Below, in pieces: positions 17,773-25,842 of a DNA stretch of 64,000 nt (position 1 is the first letter of the stretch; every line of letters begins with the position of its first letter). The stretch is from PBB1 sp046154125 (lineage in GTDB: Bacteria > Pseudomonadota > Gammaproteobacteria > Burkholderiales > Burkholderiaceae_C): contig JBJXEJ010000009.1 of NCBI GenBank assembly GCA_046154125.1, forward strand, positions 5,800 to 69,799, in the 5' to 3' direction. Both the position numbers and the translations under genes were made by a program. The notes under the pieces were generated by a model. It had not been told where the DNA came from, did not search any database, and saw only the letters and a list, made by a program, of their open reading frames with translations.

Positions 17773-18744
17773 TCAGGACAGGATCGCGCGGCGGACCTTC
17801 GCCATCGGCGCATCGTCGTCGAGCGTGCCTCCGGCCACGCCCAGGCTGCGCCACAGGCCGTCGAGGTCGACAGGCTCGGACGAATCCTTCATGCGGTGGT
17901 ACAGATCGGTCAGGCTGGTCTGGCCCACCGCAGCATCTGCCGTGCTCAGGATCCGTTCGACCGACCAGGACTCGCCGTAGTTGCCTCCGGCCGCCAGCAC
18001 CCCTTGCAGCGCGTGCTGCAGCCCGAGCCGCTGCGAACTGCGCTTGAGCAGTTCCACGTCGGCCAGCAGGCAGAACATCGCGCCGCCCCAGTAGGTGCGG
18101 CCCCAGGTCGGCGTGTGGTCCAGCCCGGCATCGCCGGCCTTGGGCTGGCCCTGCGGCATGTCGGATACCCACTGGCGCCACACCGTCACCGGGGGCACCA
18201 GACCGACCCGACCACGTGCCACGCTTTCGACATACGTGGCGACGCCCTCGTGCAGCCAGTTCTGCGATCGCGGGATGCGCGGAACGGCGAGGTGCACCAT
18301 CTCGTGGACCAGCACCCAGTCGTCGATGAACTGGGCCTCGGTGGTGTCGCGCCCCAGGCGGATCCGGATCAGCAGCGACGGCTCACCGTACGTAACCCCG
18401 CCGCGAACGCCGCTGCCGTCCTCGGGGACAAGCAGCAATTCGACCCTGGGCACCGGAAAGCGCCCGAAATAGCGCGCCACCGCATCGGCCGAGTTTCGAA
18501 CCCAGTTGCGCGCCGCAGCCTGCAAAGACGGGCCGAAGCCGGGTGCGAACCGCAGCTCGAGCCGCGAGCGGATCACCGAAATGCTCTCGACCGCCGGCTC
18601 GCCGCGCAGGTCGGCGCCCCGCGCCGCCAGGGGTGCCCCCCCGGAGATCACCGGCCATGCAGCGGGCAACAGGGTGACCAGCAGCCGGCGTCGATCGGGT
18701 GCCACCAGCACCGGCCTTGTGGGTGCCTGGCCTGTTGAGCTCAT
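17773..18744 (-). CDS. Exported gluzincin-like zinc peptidase (peptidase MA-like)
   Basis: A 323-residue protein not assignable to a named peptidase. HEMVH at about residues 147-151 with a third ligand candidate in NWLHEGVATYVESV (Glu about 166) is the gluzincin pattern. The N-terminus has DRRRLLVTLLPAAWPVISGG, a possible Tat-type export signal. The ATG at 18744 is preceded by AGGAGG, which fixes the start. It is divergent from the FecR-like/sensor/kinase cassette and could process an exported partner, though that link is only positional. It ends about 110 bases from the GST start. Confidence 0.72.
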   Translation of the reverse strand: MSSTGQAPTRPVLVAPDRRRLLVTLLPAAWPVISGGAPLAARGADLRGEPAVESISVIRSRLELRFAPGFGPSLQAAARNWVRNSADAVARYFGRFPVPRVELLLVPEDGSGVRGGVTYGEPSLLIRIRLGRDTTEAQFIDDWVLVHEMVHLAVPRIPRSQNWLHEGVATYVESVARGRVGLVPPVTVWRQWVSDMPQGQPKAGDAGLDHTPTWGRTYWGGAMFCLLADVELLKRSSQRLGLQHALQGVLAAGGNYGESWSVERILSTADAAVGQTSLTDLYHRMKDSSEPVDLDGLWRSLGVAGGTLDDDAPMAKVRRAILS

Positions 18745-18920
18745 CGAGCCTCCTTGAAAGGGCGCCGCCGCGCCGGCGCGGAACCTTACCGGCATCCGCG
18801 CCTTCATTTGCCCGGCAACGACATGACCCGTGAAGGCATGTTCAATGCTAGCGTGCAGGATTGCTGCTTCCTGTCGCCCGGGCTGTGGCGACAACAACAG
18901 CGCAGGAGGATCGAAGCAAC

Positions 18921-19796
18921 ATGCAGCGGGCAACCGTCTTGAGGCTGGCTGGCGCCTGGCCCTGGGTGCGCGCCATGGCGCTGGCACTGGCGCTGGCCGT
19001 CCTGGTGACCAGGCCCTGCGCCGCCCAGGGCTGGATGCTGACGCTGCTGGACGGCGAGGCGGTGATCATCGACGGGGCCCGCCGGCTGGCCGCCGCCTCG
19101 GGTCTGCGCGTGGGTGCCGGCGCGCTGGTGGAGACCGGAACGAAAACCGCGCTGGTGCGCTTCGAAGGCCCCGAGCAGGCGACCATCGACCTCGGTCCCG
19201 ACACCCGGGCCATGATCGCGCCGACGGCCGTGGCCTCGCGCGGCGGTCGCCCGCCGGCGGTGTACCTGCAGCAGGGTTCGGTGAAGCTGGCGAGCCGCGA
19301 AGGATCGCAGGTGCCGGGACTGATCGCGCCAGGGCTCGAGTTGCAGCCTTATTCAGGCAGCACCGTGGTGCAGGTCGGCCAAGGCGGTGTGGCCGTTTTC
19401 GTCGAAGCCGGCCGGCTGGAAATCGGCGAGCGGCGGGCCGGCGGTCTGACCCGGGGGCTCAACGCCGGCGAGTTCTACAGCCGGGAGGGTGCGCGCGCTG
19501 GCAACGTCGCTGCGCGGCCGACCGCCGACTGGCTGAAGCAGGTGCCCCGCGCCTTCCGCGACCCGTTGCCGCTGCGTGCCGCCGTCTACCGCGACAAGCC
19601 GTTCGAACCGACCGCGCTGCCCGGCCCGACCTACGAGCAGCTGGCGCGCTGGCTGACCGCCGAGCCCTACGCGCGGCGCGACTTCGTGCCTCGCTTCACG
19701 CCATTGACGCACGACGCCGCGTTCCGGCGCAGCCTGCAATCGCACCTGGCGGCCCACCCCGAATGGGCGGTGGTGCTGAACCCGGACCTGAAATGA
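18921..19796 (+). CDS. Exported FecR-like domain protein
   Basis: A 291-residue protein with a signal peptide (hydrophobic stretch about residues 17-30, cleavage near CAAQG). The following segment resembles the FecR/LysM-associated beta domain seen in exported proteins: LLDGEAVIIDG, GALVETGTKTALVRFEGPEQATIDLGP, VYLQQGSVKLAS. No transmembrane anchor or anti-sigma domain is present, so it is not a classical FecR. The C-terminal 90 residues are not recognised. AGGAGGA lies 10 bases before the ATG. It is first in the cassette with the haem-motif sensor and kinase. Confidence 0.72.
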   Translation: MQRATVLRLAGAWPWVRAMALALALAVLVTRPCAAQGWMLTLLDGEAVIIDGARRLAAASGLRVGAGALVETGTKTALVRFEGPEQATIDLGPDTRAMIAPTAVASRGGRPPAVYLQQGSVKLASREGSQVPGLIAPGLELQPYSGSTVVQVGQGGVAVFVEAGRLEIGERRAGGLTRGLNAGEFYSREGARAGNVAARPTADWLKQVPRAFRDPLPLRAAVYRDKPFEPTALPGPTYEQLARWLTAEPYARRDFVPRFTPLTHDAAFRRSLQSHLAAHPEWAVVLNPDLK

Positions 19797-19818
19797 CCGA
19801 CCGACGAGGAGACCTTGC

Positions 19819-20691
19819 ATGAGGCTGCTGGTGAAGTTCAATCTGCTGTTCCTGACCGTGATGCTGATCGGTCTGGGCGTCAGCGGCTACGTCACCCGCA
19901 GTCTGCTGCAGGAGAACGCCAAGGAGGAGACGCTGAACAACGCCCGGCTGCTGATCGAGAAGGCGCTGGCGGTGCGCGGCTACACCTCCGGCCAGATCAC
20001 CAAGCTGCTGGCCACGCAGATGAAATACGAGTTCCTGCCGCAGTCGGTGCCCAGTTACTCGGCGGTCGAAGTGCTCACCACGCTGCAGTCCAAGTACCCG
20101 CAGTTCTCGTACAAGGAAGCGACCCTGAACCCGACCAACCCGCGCGATCGTGCCACTGGCTGGGAAGTCGACATCGTCAACCAGTTCCGCGGCGGCAGTG
20201 AGCTCATGGAGGTGATTGGGCAGCGCGACACCCCGACCGGGCCCTCGCTCTACATCGCCCGGCCGCTGCGCATCAGCAATCCGGCCTGCCTCGCCTGTCA
20301 CAGCAGTGTCGAGGCCGCACCCAAGACCCTGGTCGAGCGCTACGGCCCGGCCAACGGGTTCGGCTGGAATCTCAACGAGGTGGTCGGTGCGCAGATCGTC
20401 TCGGTGCCGATGGACGTGCCGCTGCAGCGCGCCGACCGTTCGTTCCGGGTGTTCATGACGGCGCAGGTGGCGGTTTTCGTCGCGGTCGGGATCGTGCTGA
20501 ACCTGATGATCTGGCTGGTGATCGTGCGTCCGGTGACGAAGCTGTCGTCGCTGGCCGACCGCGTCAGCCAAGGCGAGATGGAGGCCCCGGAATTCGACAC
20601 CGGCAGCCACGACGAGATCGGCAACCTGGCCGCGTCGTTCAACCGCATGCGGACCAGCGTCGTCCAGGCCATGCGCATGCTGGACAACTGA
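19819..20691 (+). CDS. Membrane sensor: Tll0287-like (DUF3365) haem-motif domain plus HAMP
   Basis: A 290-residue protein with a first transmembrane helix at about 6-28 and a periplasmic DUF3365/Tll0287-like domain. That domain carries CLACH at residues 157-161, a c-type haem attachment motif. A second helix follows at about 212-234, then a HAMP domain starting VRPVTKLSSLADRVSQGEM. The protein ends just after HAMP with no kinase, cyclase or methyl-accepting domain. A Ser/Thr kinase gene starts 3 bases after its stop, so the kinase may be the output partner. The signal could be redox or gas, by inference from the haem motif. Confidence 0.85.
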   Translation: MRLLVKFNLLFLTVMLIGLGVSGYVTRSLLQENAKEETLNNARLLIEKALAVRGYTSGQITKLLATQMKYEFLPQSVPSYSAVEVLTTLQSKYPQFSYKEATLNPTNPRDRATGWEVDIVNQFRGGSELMEVIGQRDTPTGPSLYIARPLRISNPACLACHSSVEAAPKTLVERYGPANGFGWNLNEVVGAQIVSVPMDVPLQRADRSFRVFMTAQVAVFVAVGIVLNLMIWLVIVRPVTKLSSLADRVSQGEMEAPEFDTGSHDEIGNLAASFNRMRTSVVQAMRMLDN

Positions 20692-20694
20692 GCG

Positions 20695-22143
20695 GTGGAC
20701 AAGACCTCGCTGATCGCCCACCCCGAGCGCCTGGGCAAGTACCAGGTCACCGGCGTGCTCGGCGAGGGCGCGATGGGCGTGGTCTACAAGGGCTTCGACC
20801 CTGGCATCCAGCGCCCGGTGGCGCTGAAGACGGTGCGTAGACAGCTGCTGGAGAACAGTGACCACGGACCGGGGATGGTCGCGCGCTTTCGCAACGAGGC
20901 CCAGGCCGCCGGGCGGCTGGCGCACCCGGGCATCGTCGCCGTGTACGACTTCGGCGACGACGGCGACACGGCGTACATCGCGATGGAGTACGTCGAGGGC
21001 AACACCCTGGAGCGCTACATCGCCGGCCAGGTGCACTTCAGCGACAGCGACATCGTCAGCGTGGTGGTGCAATTGCTCGACGCGCTGGAACACGCGCACA
21101 ACCAGGGCGTGTGGCACCGCGACATCAAGCCGTCCAACATCCTGATGACGCGCGAGGGCCGTCTGAAGATCGCCGACTTCGGCATCGCGCGCATCGAATC
21201 GGCGAGGTTGACCCTGGTCAGCAGCGTCATCGGCACGCCCAGCTGCATGGCGCCCGAGCAGTTCCAGGGCCTGGAGATCGACCGCCGGGTCGACATCTAC
21301 GCCACCGGTGCACTGCTGTACCAGCTGCTGGTCGGCAGACCTCCCTTCGTCGGCAGCACCGAATCGCTGTCGTACCGCGTGGTCCACGAAGCTCCGGTGC
21401 TGCCGTCGGCCGTCGAGGGCTACCGCCGCGGCGCCCAGTACGACCCGGTGCTCGCGGTGGCGCTGGCCAAGGATAGGGCCATGCGCTATCCCACCGCTCA
21501 GGCCTTCAAGCTGGCGCTGATCTCGGTCACCGACAGCCCGGTGGCCGCCACGGTCTCCGACGAAACCATCATCGCGGTGCCGCCGCGCAGCCCGGCGCTG
21601 CCACTGGGGCGCGACGGCAGCGCCGCCGGCCGGCCGGGCGCGGTCACCGGCGCCGCATCTACGCACTGGGAGCCGGCCGTGCTGGCTCAGGTCGAGGCCA
21701 GTCTGGCGCGTCACGTCGGCCCGCTGGCCAGCGTGCTGGTGCGCCGCACCTCGCGCGAGTGCACGGACCTGCCGGCGCTGGTACAGCGCCTGGCCGAACA
21801 GGTGACGAACGCGCAGGCACGCGATGCCTTCGTGTCGCAGAGTGCCAGGTACTTGATGACGCACAGCAGCGCATCGAGTCCTTCACAAGGCCGCGGCGCG
21901 CCGTTGGCAGCCAGCGGTGCGGCAGCCGAAACCAGCCGGGTAGTCACTCCCTTGAGCGACAGCTTCATCGCCCAGTGCACCAGGCTGCTGGCCACCCACG
22001 TCGGACCGATCGCCAGCGTTCTCGCCAGGCGAGCTGCGGCCCGGGGCGGTGGCAGGGAAGCCTTCGTGGAGGCGCTGACCGAGGCGGTGACCGACGCCGC
22101 CGCTCGCGAGCGACTGCGGGCCGAACTCGCGCGCCTGCCCTGA
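20695..22143 (+). CDS. Hanks-type serine/threonine protein kinase with duplicated C-terminal module
   Basis: A 482-residue cytosolic kinase with a GTG start 3 bases after the sensor stop. All core residues are present: GEGAMGVVYKG (23-33), catalytic Lys45, HRDIKPSN (Asp143), DFG (Asp161) and the APEQF motif. No transmembrane segment or PASTA domain is seen. After an Ala/Gly/Ser linker there are two copies of a helical module containing HVGPLASVLVRR (340-351) and HVGPIASVLARR (435-446), each about 60 residues. The module may mediate oligomerisation or substrate binding; its role is unknown. Confidence 0.93.
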   Translation: MDKTSLIAHPERLGKYQVTGVLGEGAMGVVYKGFDPGIQRPVALKTVRRQLLENSDHGPGMVARFRNEAQAAGRLAHPGIVAVYDFGDDGDTAYIAMEYVEGNTLERYIAGQVHFSDSDIVSVVVQLLDALEHAHNQGVWHRDIKPSNILMTREGRLKIADFGIARIESARLTLVSSVIGTPSCMAPEQFQGLEIDRRVDIYATGALLYQLLVGRPPFVGSTESLSYRVVHEAPVLPSAVEGYRRGAQYDPVLAVALAKDRAMRYPTAQAFKLALISVTDSPVAATVSDETIIAVPPRSPALPLGRDGSAAGRPGAVTGAASTHWEPAVLAQVEASLARHVGPLASVLVRRTSRECTDLPALVQRLAEQVTNAQARDAFVSQSARYLMTHSSASSPSQGRGAPLAASGAAAETSRVVTPLSDSFIAQCTRLLATHVGPIASVLARRAAARGGGREAFVEALTEAVTDAAARERLRAELARLP

Positions 22144-22300
22144 AGTCGTCCGCTGGAGCCCGGCACTCCAGGCCGCCCACCAAGTGCTCGGTGCGCCCGA
22201 TCCGAACCGGGACGGTCATCGGACAGAAATCTCGCTTCGTCCCCTAACATCCACCCCGGTCGAGCCGCCCCCAGCCACGAACACGTCCCCTCAGTTTCCG

Positions 22301-24946
22301 ATGCCACCCGAATCTGCCAGCAGCATCGGTCCGACCAGGGACCTGTCGGCCCATACGCCCATGATGCAGCAGTGGATGCGCATCAAGGCCGACCATCCGG
22401 ACACGCTGGTGTTCTACCGGATGGGCGATTTCTACGAGCTGTTCTTCGACGACGCGCGGCGCGCGAACCGGCTGCTCGACATCACTCTGACCACGCGCGG
22501 CCAGAGCGGCGGCGAGCCGGTGGTGATGGCCGGCGTGCCGGTGCATTCGGTCGAGAACTACCTGGCGAAGCTGATCAGGCTCGGCGAGCCGGTCGCGATC
22601 TGCGAGCAGGTCGGCGATGTCGCGACCGCCAAGGGTCCGGTCGAGCGCAAGGTGGTGCGCGTGGTGACGCCGGGCACCCTGACCGACACCGAGCTGATGT
22701 CGGACAAGACCGATGCGTTGCTGCTGGCGGTGTCGCAGCACACGCATCGCGGGCAGACAGTGCACGGCCTTGCCTGGCTGGCCCTGAGCAGCGGCGAACT
22801 CGGCCTGACCGAGTGCGCCGATCACGAACTGCCTGGTTGGCTGGCGCGCCTGAACGCGGCCGAGGTGCTGGTCGAACGCGAACACATCCCGCCAGCGTTG
22901 TCGGCCACGCGCGCGGCGGTCACGCACCGGCCTGACTGGCAGTTCGACGCGACGCTCGGTGCGCGCAAGCTGTGCGAGCAGCTGCGCGTCGCCAGCCTTG
23001 CGGGCTTCAATGCCAGCGATCTGACGGTCGCGCACGCCGCCGCGGCGGCGCTTCTGAGCTACGCCGAACACCCGCAAGGCCAGGCGCTGGCGCACGTGCG
23101 CACGCTGCAGGTCGAGCGTGCGAGCGAGCTGATCGACCTGCCCCCAACCACGCATCGCAATCTGGAGCTGACGCAGACGCTGCGCGGCGAGGACGCGCCG
23201 ACGCTGCTGTCGCTGATCGACACCTGCCGCACCGGCATGGGCAGCCGCGCGCTGCGAGGCTGGACGACACGGCCGCTGCGCGATCGCGGTGTCGCGACGC
23301 AACGCCACGAGGCGGTCGAAGCGTTGATGGCGAACGGCGGCGACGCCCTGCAGCAGGCGCTGCGATCGGTCTGCGACGTCGAGCGCATCACGGCACGCAT
23401 CGCGCTGCATCAGGTGCGCCCGCGCGAGCTGACCGGCCTGCGCGCCACGCTGCGCGCGCTGCCCGCGCTGCGCATGACCGTGCCGGCGGGTGCCTGCGTG
23501 CTGCTCGACAGGGTGACCGAAGCGCTGAGTCCCGATACCGGCATCGAAGCGCTGCTGACGACGACCATAGAGGAAGAACCAGCCGTGCTGATGCGCGACG
23601 GCGGCGTGATCGCGACCGGCTGCGACGCTGCGCTCGACGAACTGAGATCGATCGCACAGAACTGCGACGCCTTCCTGCTCGACCTCGAATCACGCGAGCG
23701 GGCGCGCACCGGCATCGCCAACCTGCGGGTGCAGTTCAACCGCGTGCACGGCTTCTACATCGAGGTCACGCAGGGTCAGGTCGACAAGGTGCCCGCCGAC
23801 TACCAGCGCCGCCAGACGCTGAAGAACGCCGAGCGCTACATCACACCCGAGCTGAAGGCTTTCGAGGACAAGGCGCTGTCGGCGCAGGAGCGCTCGCTGG
23901 CGCGCGAGAAGTTCCTGTACGAGCAACTGGTCGAGACGCTGCAAGCCCACGTGGCGGCGCTGTCCGATCTGGCGCGCGCACTGGCGACGCTCGACGCGCT
24001 GGCCGCGCTGGCTGAACGCGCTTCGACGCTGAACTGGTGCCGGCCGCAGTTCACGCGCGATGCGTGCATCGACATCCAGGGCGGCCGCCACCCGGTGGTC
24101 GAAGCGCGCTTGCAGGAAACCGGGGCCGGCAATTTCATGGCCAACGACTGCCGGCTCGACGCGACGCGCAGGATGCTGGTGATCACCGGCCCCAACATGG
24201 GCGGCAAGAGCACCTACATGCGGCAGGTCGCGCTCATCTGCCTGTTGGCGTCGATGGGCTCGTTCGTGCCCGCCACCGCCTGCCGCCTCGGGCCGATGGA
24301 CGCGATCCACACCCGCATCGGTGCGGCCGATGACCTGGCGAATGCGCAGTCGACGTTCATGGTCGAGATGACCGAGGCCGCTGCGATCCTGCACGGCGCG
24401 ACCGCGCAGTCGCTGGTGCTGATGGACGAGATCGGTCGCGGCACCTCCACCTTCGATGGTCTGGCGCTCGCCGGCGCGATCGCCAGCCACCTGCACGACC
24501 GCAACAACGCGTTCACGCTGTTCGCGACGCACTACTTCGAATTGACAGACTTTCCGATGAAGCATGAACGCGCGCTCAACGTGCATGTCTCTGCCGTCGA
24601 GAGCCACACGAAGCACGGCGACGACATCGTCTTCCTGCACGACATCCAGCCCGGCCCGGCCAGCCGCAGCTATGGGGTGCAGGTGGCGCGGTTGGCCGGC
24701 ATGCCGGCCTCGCTGGTGCGCCAGGCGCGTGCCGCGCTCGAATCGCTCGAATCGCAGCAAAAATCGGGGCAGGCGCAGATCGACCTGTTTGCGCCGCCCG
24801 CGCCCGTGCCCGCCGCCGAACCGTCGGCGGTCGAACGGGCACTGGCCCAGATCAACCCAGACGCCCTGACCCCGAAGCAGGCCCTCGACGCGCTGTACCG
24901 ACTGCAGGCGCTGCAACACCCACCTGAAAGCGACACCGCACCATGA
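22301..24946 (+). CDS. mutS: DNA mismatch repair protein MutS
   Basis: Recognises mismatches and starts methyl-directed repair with MutL. The 881-residue product (from 22301) has the mismatch-binding motif VFYRMGDFYELF near the N-terminus. It has lever and clamp domains and then the ATPase with Walker A GPNMGGKST and MDEIGRGTSTFDG. The helix-turn-helix and C-terminal dimer region follow, ending TPKQALDALYRLQ. The start lacks a strong ribosome-binding site; the first residues before HTPMMQQW are poorly conserved, so it could be a little further downstream. Its stop overlaps the Anbu start. Confidence 0.96.
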   Translation: MPPESASSIGPTRDLSAHTPMMQQWMRIKADHPDTLVFYRMGDFYELFFDDARRANRLLDITLTTRGQSGGEPVVMAGVPVHSVENYLAKLIRLGEPVAICEQVGDVATAKGPVERKVVRVVTPGTLTDTELMSDKTDALLLAVSQHTHRGQTVHGLAWLALSSGELGLTECADHELPGWLARLNAAEVLVEREHIPPALSATRAAVTHRPDWQFDATLGARKLCEQLRVASLAGFNASDLTVAHAAAAALLSYAEHPQGQALAHVRTLQVERASELIDLPPTTHRNLELTQTLRGEDAPTLLSLIDTCRTGMGSRALRGWTTRPLRDRGVATQRHEAVEALMANGGDALQQALRSVCDVERITARIALHQVRPRELTGLRATLRALPALRMTVPAGACVLLDRVTEALSPDTGIEALLTTTIEEEPAVLMRDGGVIATGCDAALDELRSIAQNCDAFLLDLESRERARTGIANLRVQFNRVHGFYIEVTQGQVDKVPADYQRRQTLKNAERYITPELKAFEDKALSAQERSLAREKFLYEQLVETLQAHVAALSDLARALATLDALAALAERASTLNWCRPQFTRDACIDIQGGRHPVVEARLQETGAGNFMANDCRLDATRRMLVITGPNMGGKSTYMRQVALICLLASMGSFVPATACRLGPMDAIHTRIGAADDLANAQSTFMVEMTEAAAILHGATAQSLVLMDEIGRGTSTFDGLALAGAIASHLHDRNNAFTLFATHYFELTDFPMKHERALNVHVSAVESHTKHGDDIVFLHDIQPGPASRSYGVQVARLAGMPASLVRQARAALESLESQQKSGQAQIDLFAPPAPVPAAEPSAVERALAQINPDALTPKQALDALYRLQALQHPPESDTAP

Positions 24947-25782
24947 CCTATTGCGTAGGCATCAAACTCGACGCGGGGCTGGTCTTCCTGTCCGACTCCC
25001 GCACCAACGCCGGCCTCGACCAGATCAGCACCTTCCGCAAGATGATGGTCTACGAGAAGCCGGGCGACCGCTTCATGGTGATGCTGTCGGCGGGCAACCT
25101 GTCGATCAGCCAGTCGGTGCGCGAGATCCTGCAGGTCGAGAAGATCGACAACGGTGACGACACGCCGATCACGATCTGGAACGCGAAGAGCATGTTCGAC
25201 GCGGTACGGGTGCTTGGCAGCGCAGTGCGGCGAGTCCACGACCAGGATGGCAAGTCGCTGAACGCTGCGGGCATCGACTTCAACGCGTCGATGATCTTCG
25301 GCGGCCAGATCCAGGGCGAGGCGATGCGGTTGTTCCTCGTGTACTCGGCCGGCAATTTCATCGAGGCGACACGCGAGACCTGCTATTTCCAGGTCGGAGA
25401 GTCGAAGTACGGCAAGCCGGTGCTCGACCGCATGATCACGCCGGCGACGCCACTGGACGAGGCATCGAAATGCGCGCTGGTATCGATGGATTCGACGTTG
25501 AAGTCGAACCTCTCGGTGGGCCTGCCGCTGGACCTGCTGGTCTACGAGAACGACGCGCTGCAGTGCGATCAGATCGTCTGCATCGACGAACACAACCCGT
25601 ACTTCCAGATGATCCGGGGTTCGTGGGGCCAGAAGCTGCGACAGGTCTTCGAATCGCTCGACGACCCGAACTGGACGAATGGTCCGACCGACGAGGTCGC
25701 TGCAGCCCATCCACTGTGCGTGCCATCGAGCCGCTACGAGCCGATGCGCAAGATCACGCACCCGGGAGAGAAGATCGTCTGA
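24943..25782 (+). CDS. Anbu, proteasome-like (HslV-related) N-terminal nucleophile peptidase
   Basis: A 279-residue Anbu (ancestral beta subunit). It begins MTYCVGIKLDAGLVFLSDSR, so Thr2 becomes N-terminal after Met removal; Asp18 and Lys33 match the proteasome-type catalytic set. Length and STFRKMMVYEKPGDRF are typical. The ATG overlaps the mutS stop (ATGA). In most genomes Anbu is adjacent to circularly permuted ATP-grasp, alpha-E and transglutaminase genes; here those families lie at 41830-51305. Anbu assembles into an open ring or helix; its substrate is unknown. Confidence 0.92.
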   Translation: MTYCVGIKLDAGLVFLSDSRTNAGLDQISTFRKMMVYEKPGDRFMVMLSAGNLSISQSVREILQVEKIDNGDDTPITIWNAKSMFDAVRVLGSAVRRVHDQDGKSLNAAGIDFNASMIFGGQIQGEAMRLFLVYSAGNFIEATRETCYFQVGESKYGKPVLDRMITPATPLDEASKCALVSMDSTLKSNLSVGLPLDLLVYENDALQCDQIVCIDEHNPYFQMIRGSWGQKLRQVFESLDDPNWTNGPTDEVAAAHPLCVPSSRYEPMRKITHPGEKIV

Positions 25783-25791
25783 CCCCCCTCC

Positions 25792-25797
25792 TATAAT
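25792..25797 (+). promoter_or_regulatory. Probable -10 element of the pyrG promoter
   Basis: A perfect TATAAT, preceded by CC, lies 45 bases before the pyrG start and 10 bases after the Anbu stop. The sequence 17 bases upstream does not match the -35 consensus, so the call rests on the -10 and its position. Confidence 0.5.
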
Positions 25798-25842
25798 CGT
25801 CGTTTCCCACCACAGCATCCTGAAAACCAGGTGCTGCATGCA

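Noticed and set aside
19696..21864. A 722-codon antisense frame opposite the sensor and kinase
   Set aside because: It has the same antisense composition (Arg, His, Gln, Val) and covers genes with full catalytic motifs on the plus strand.
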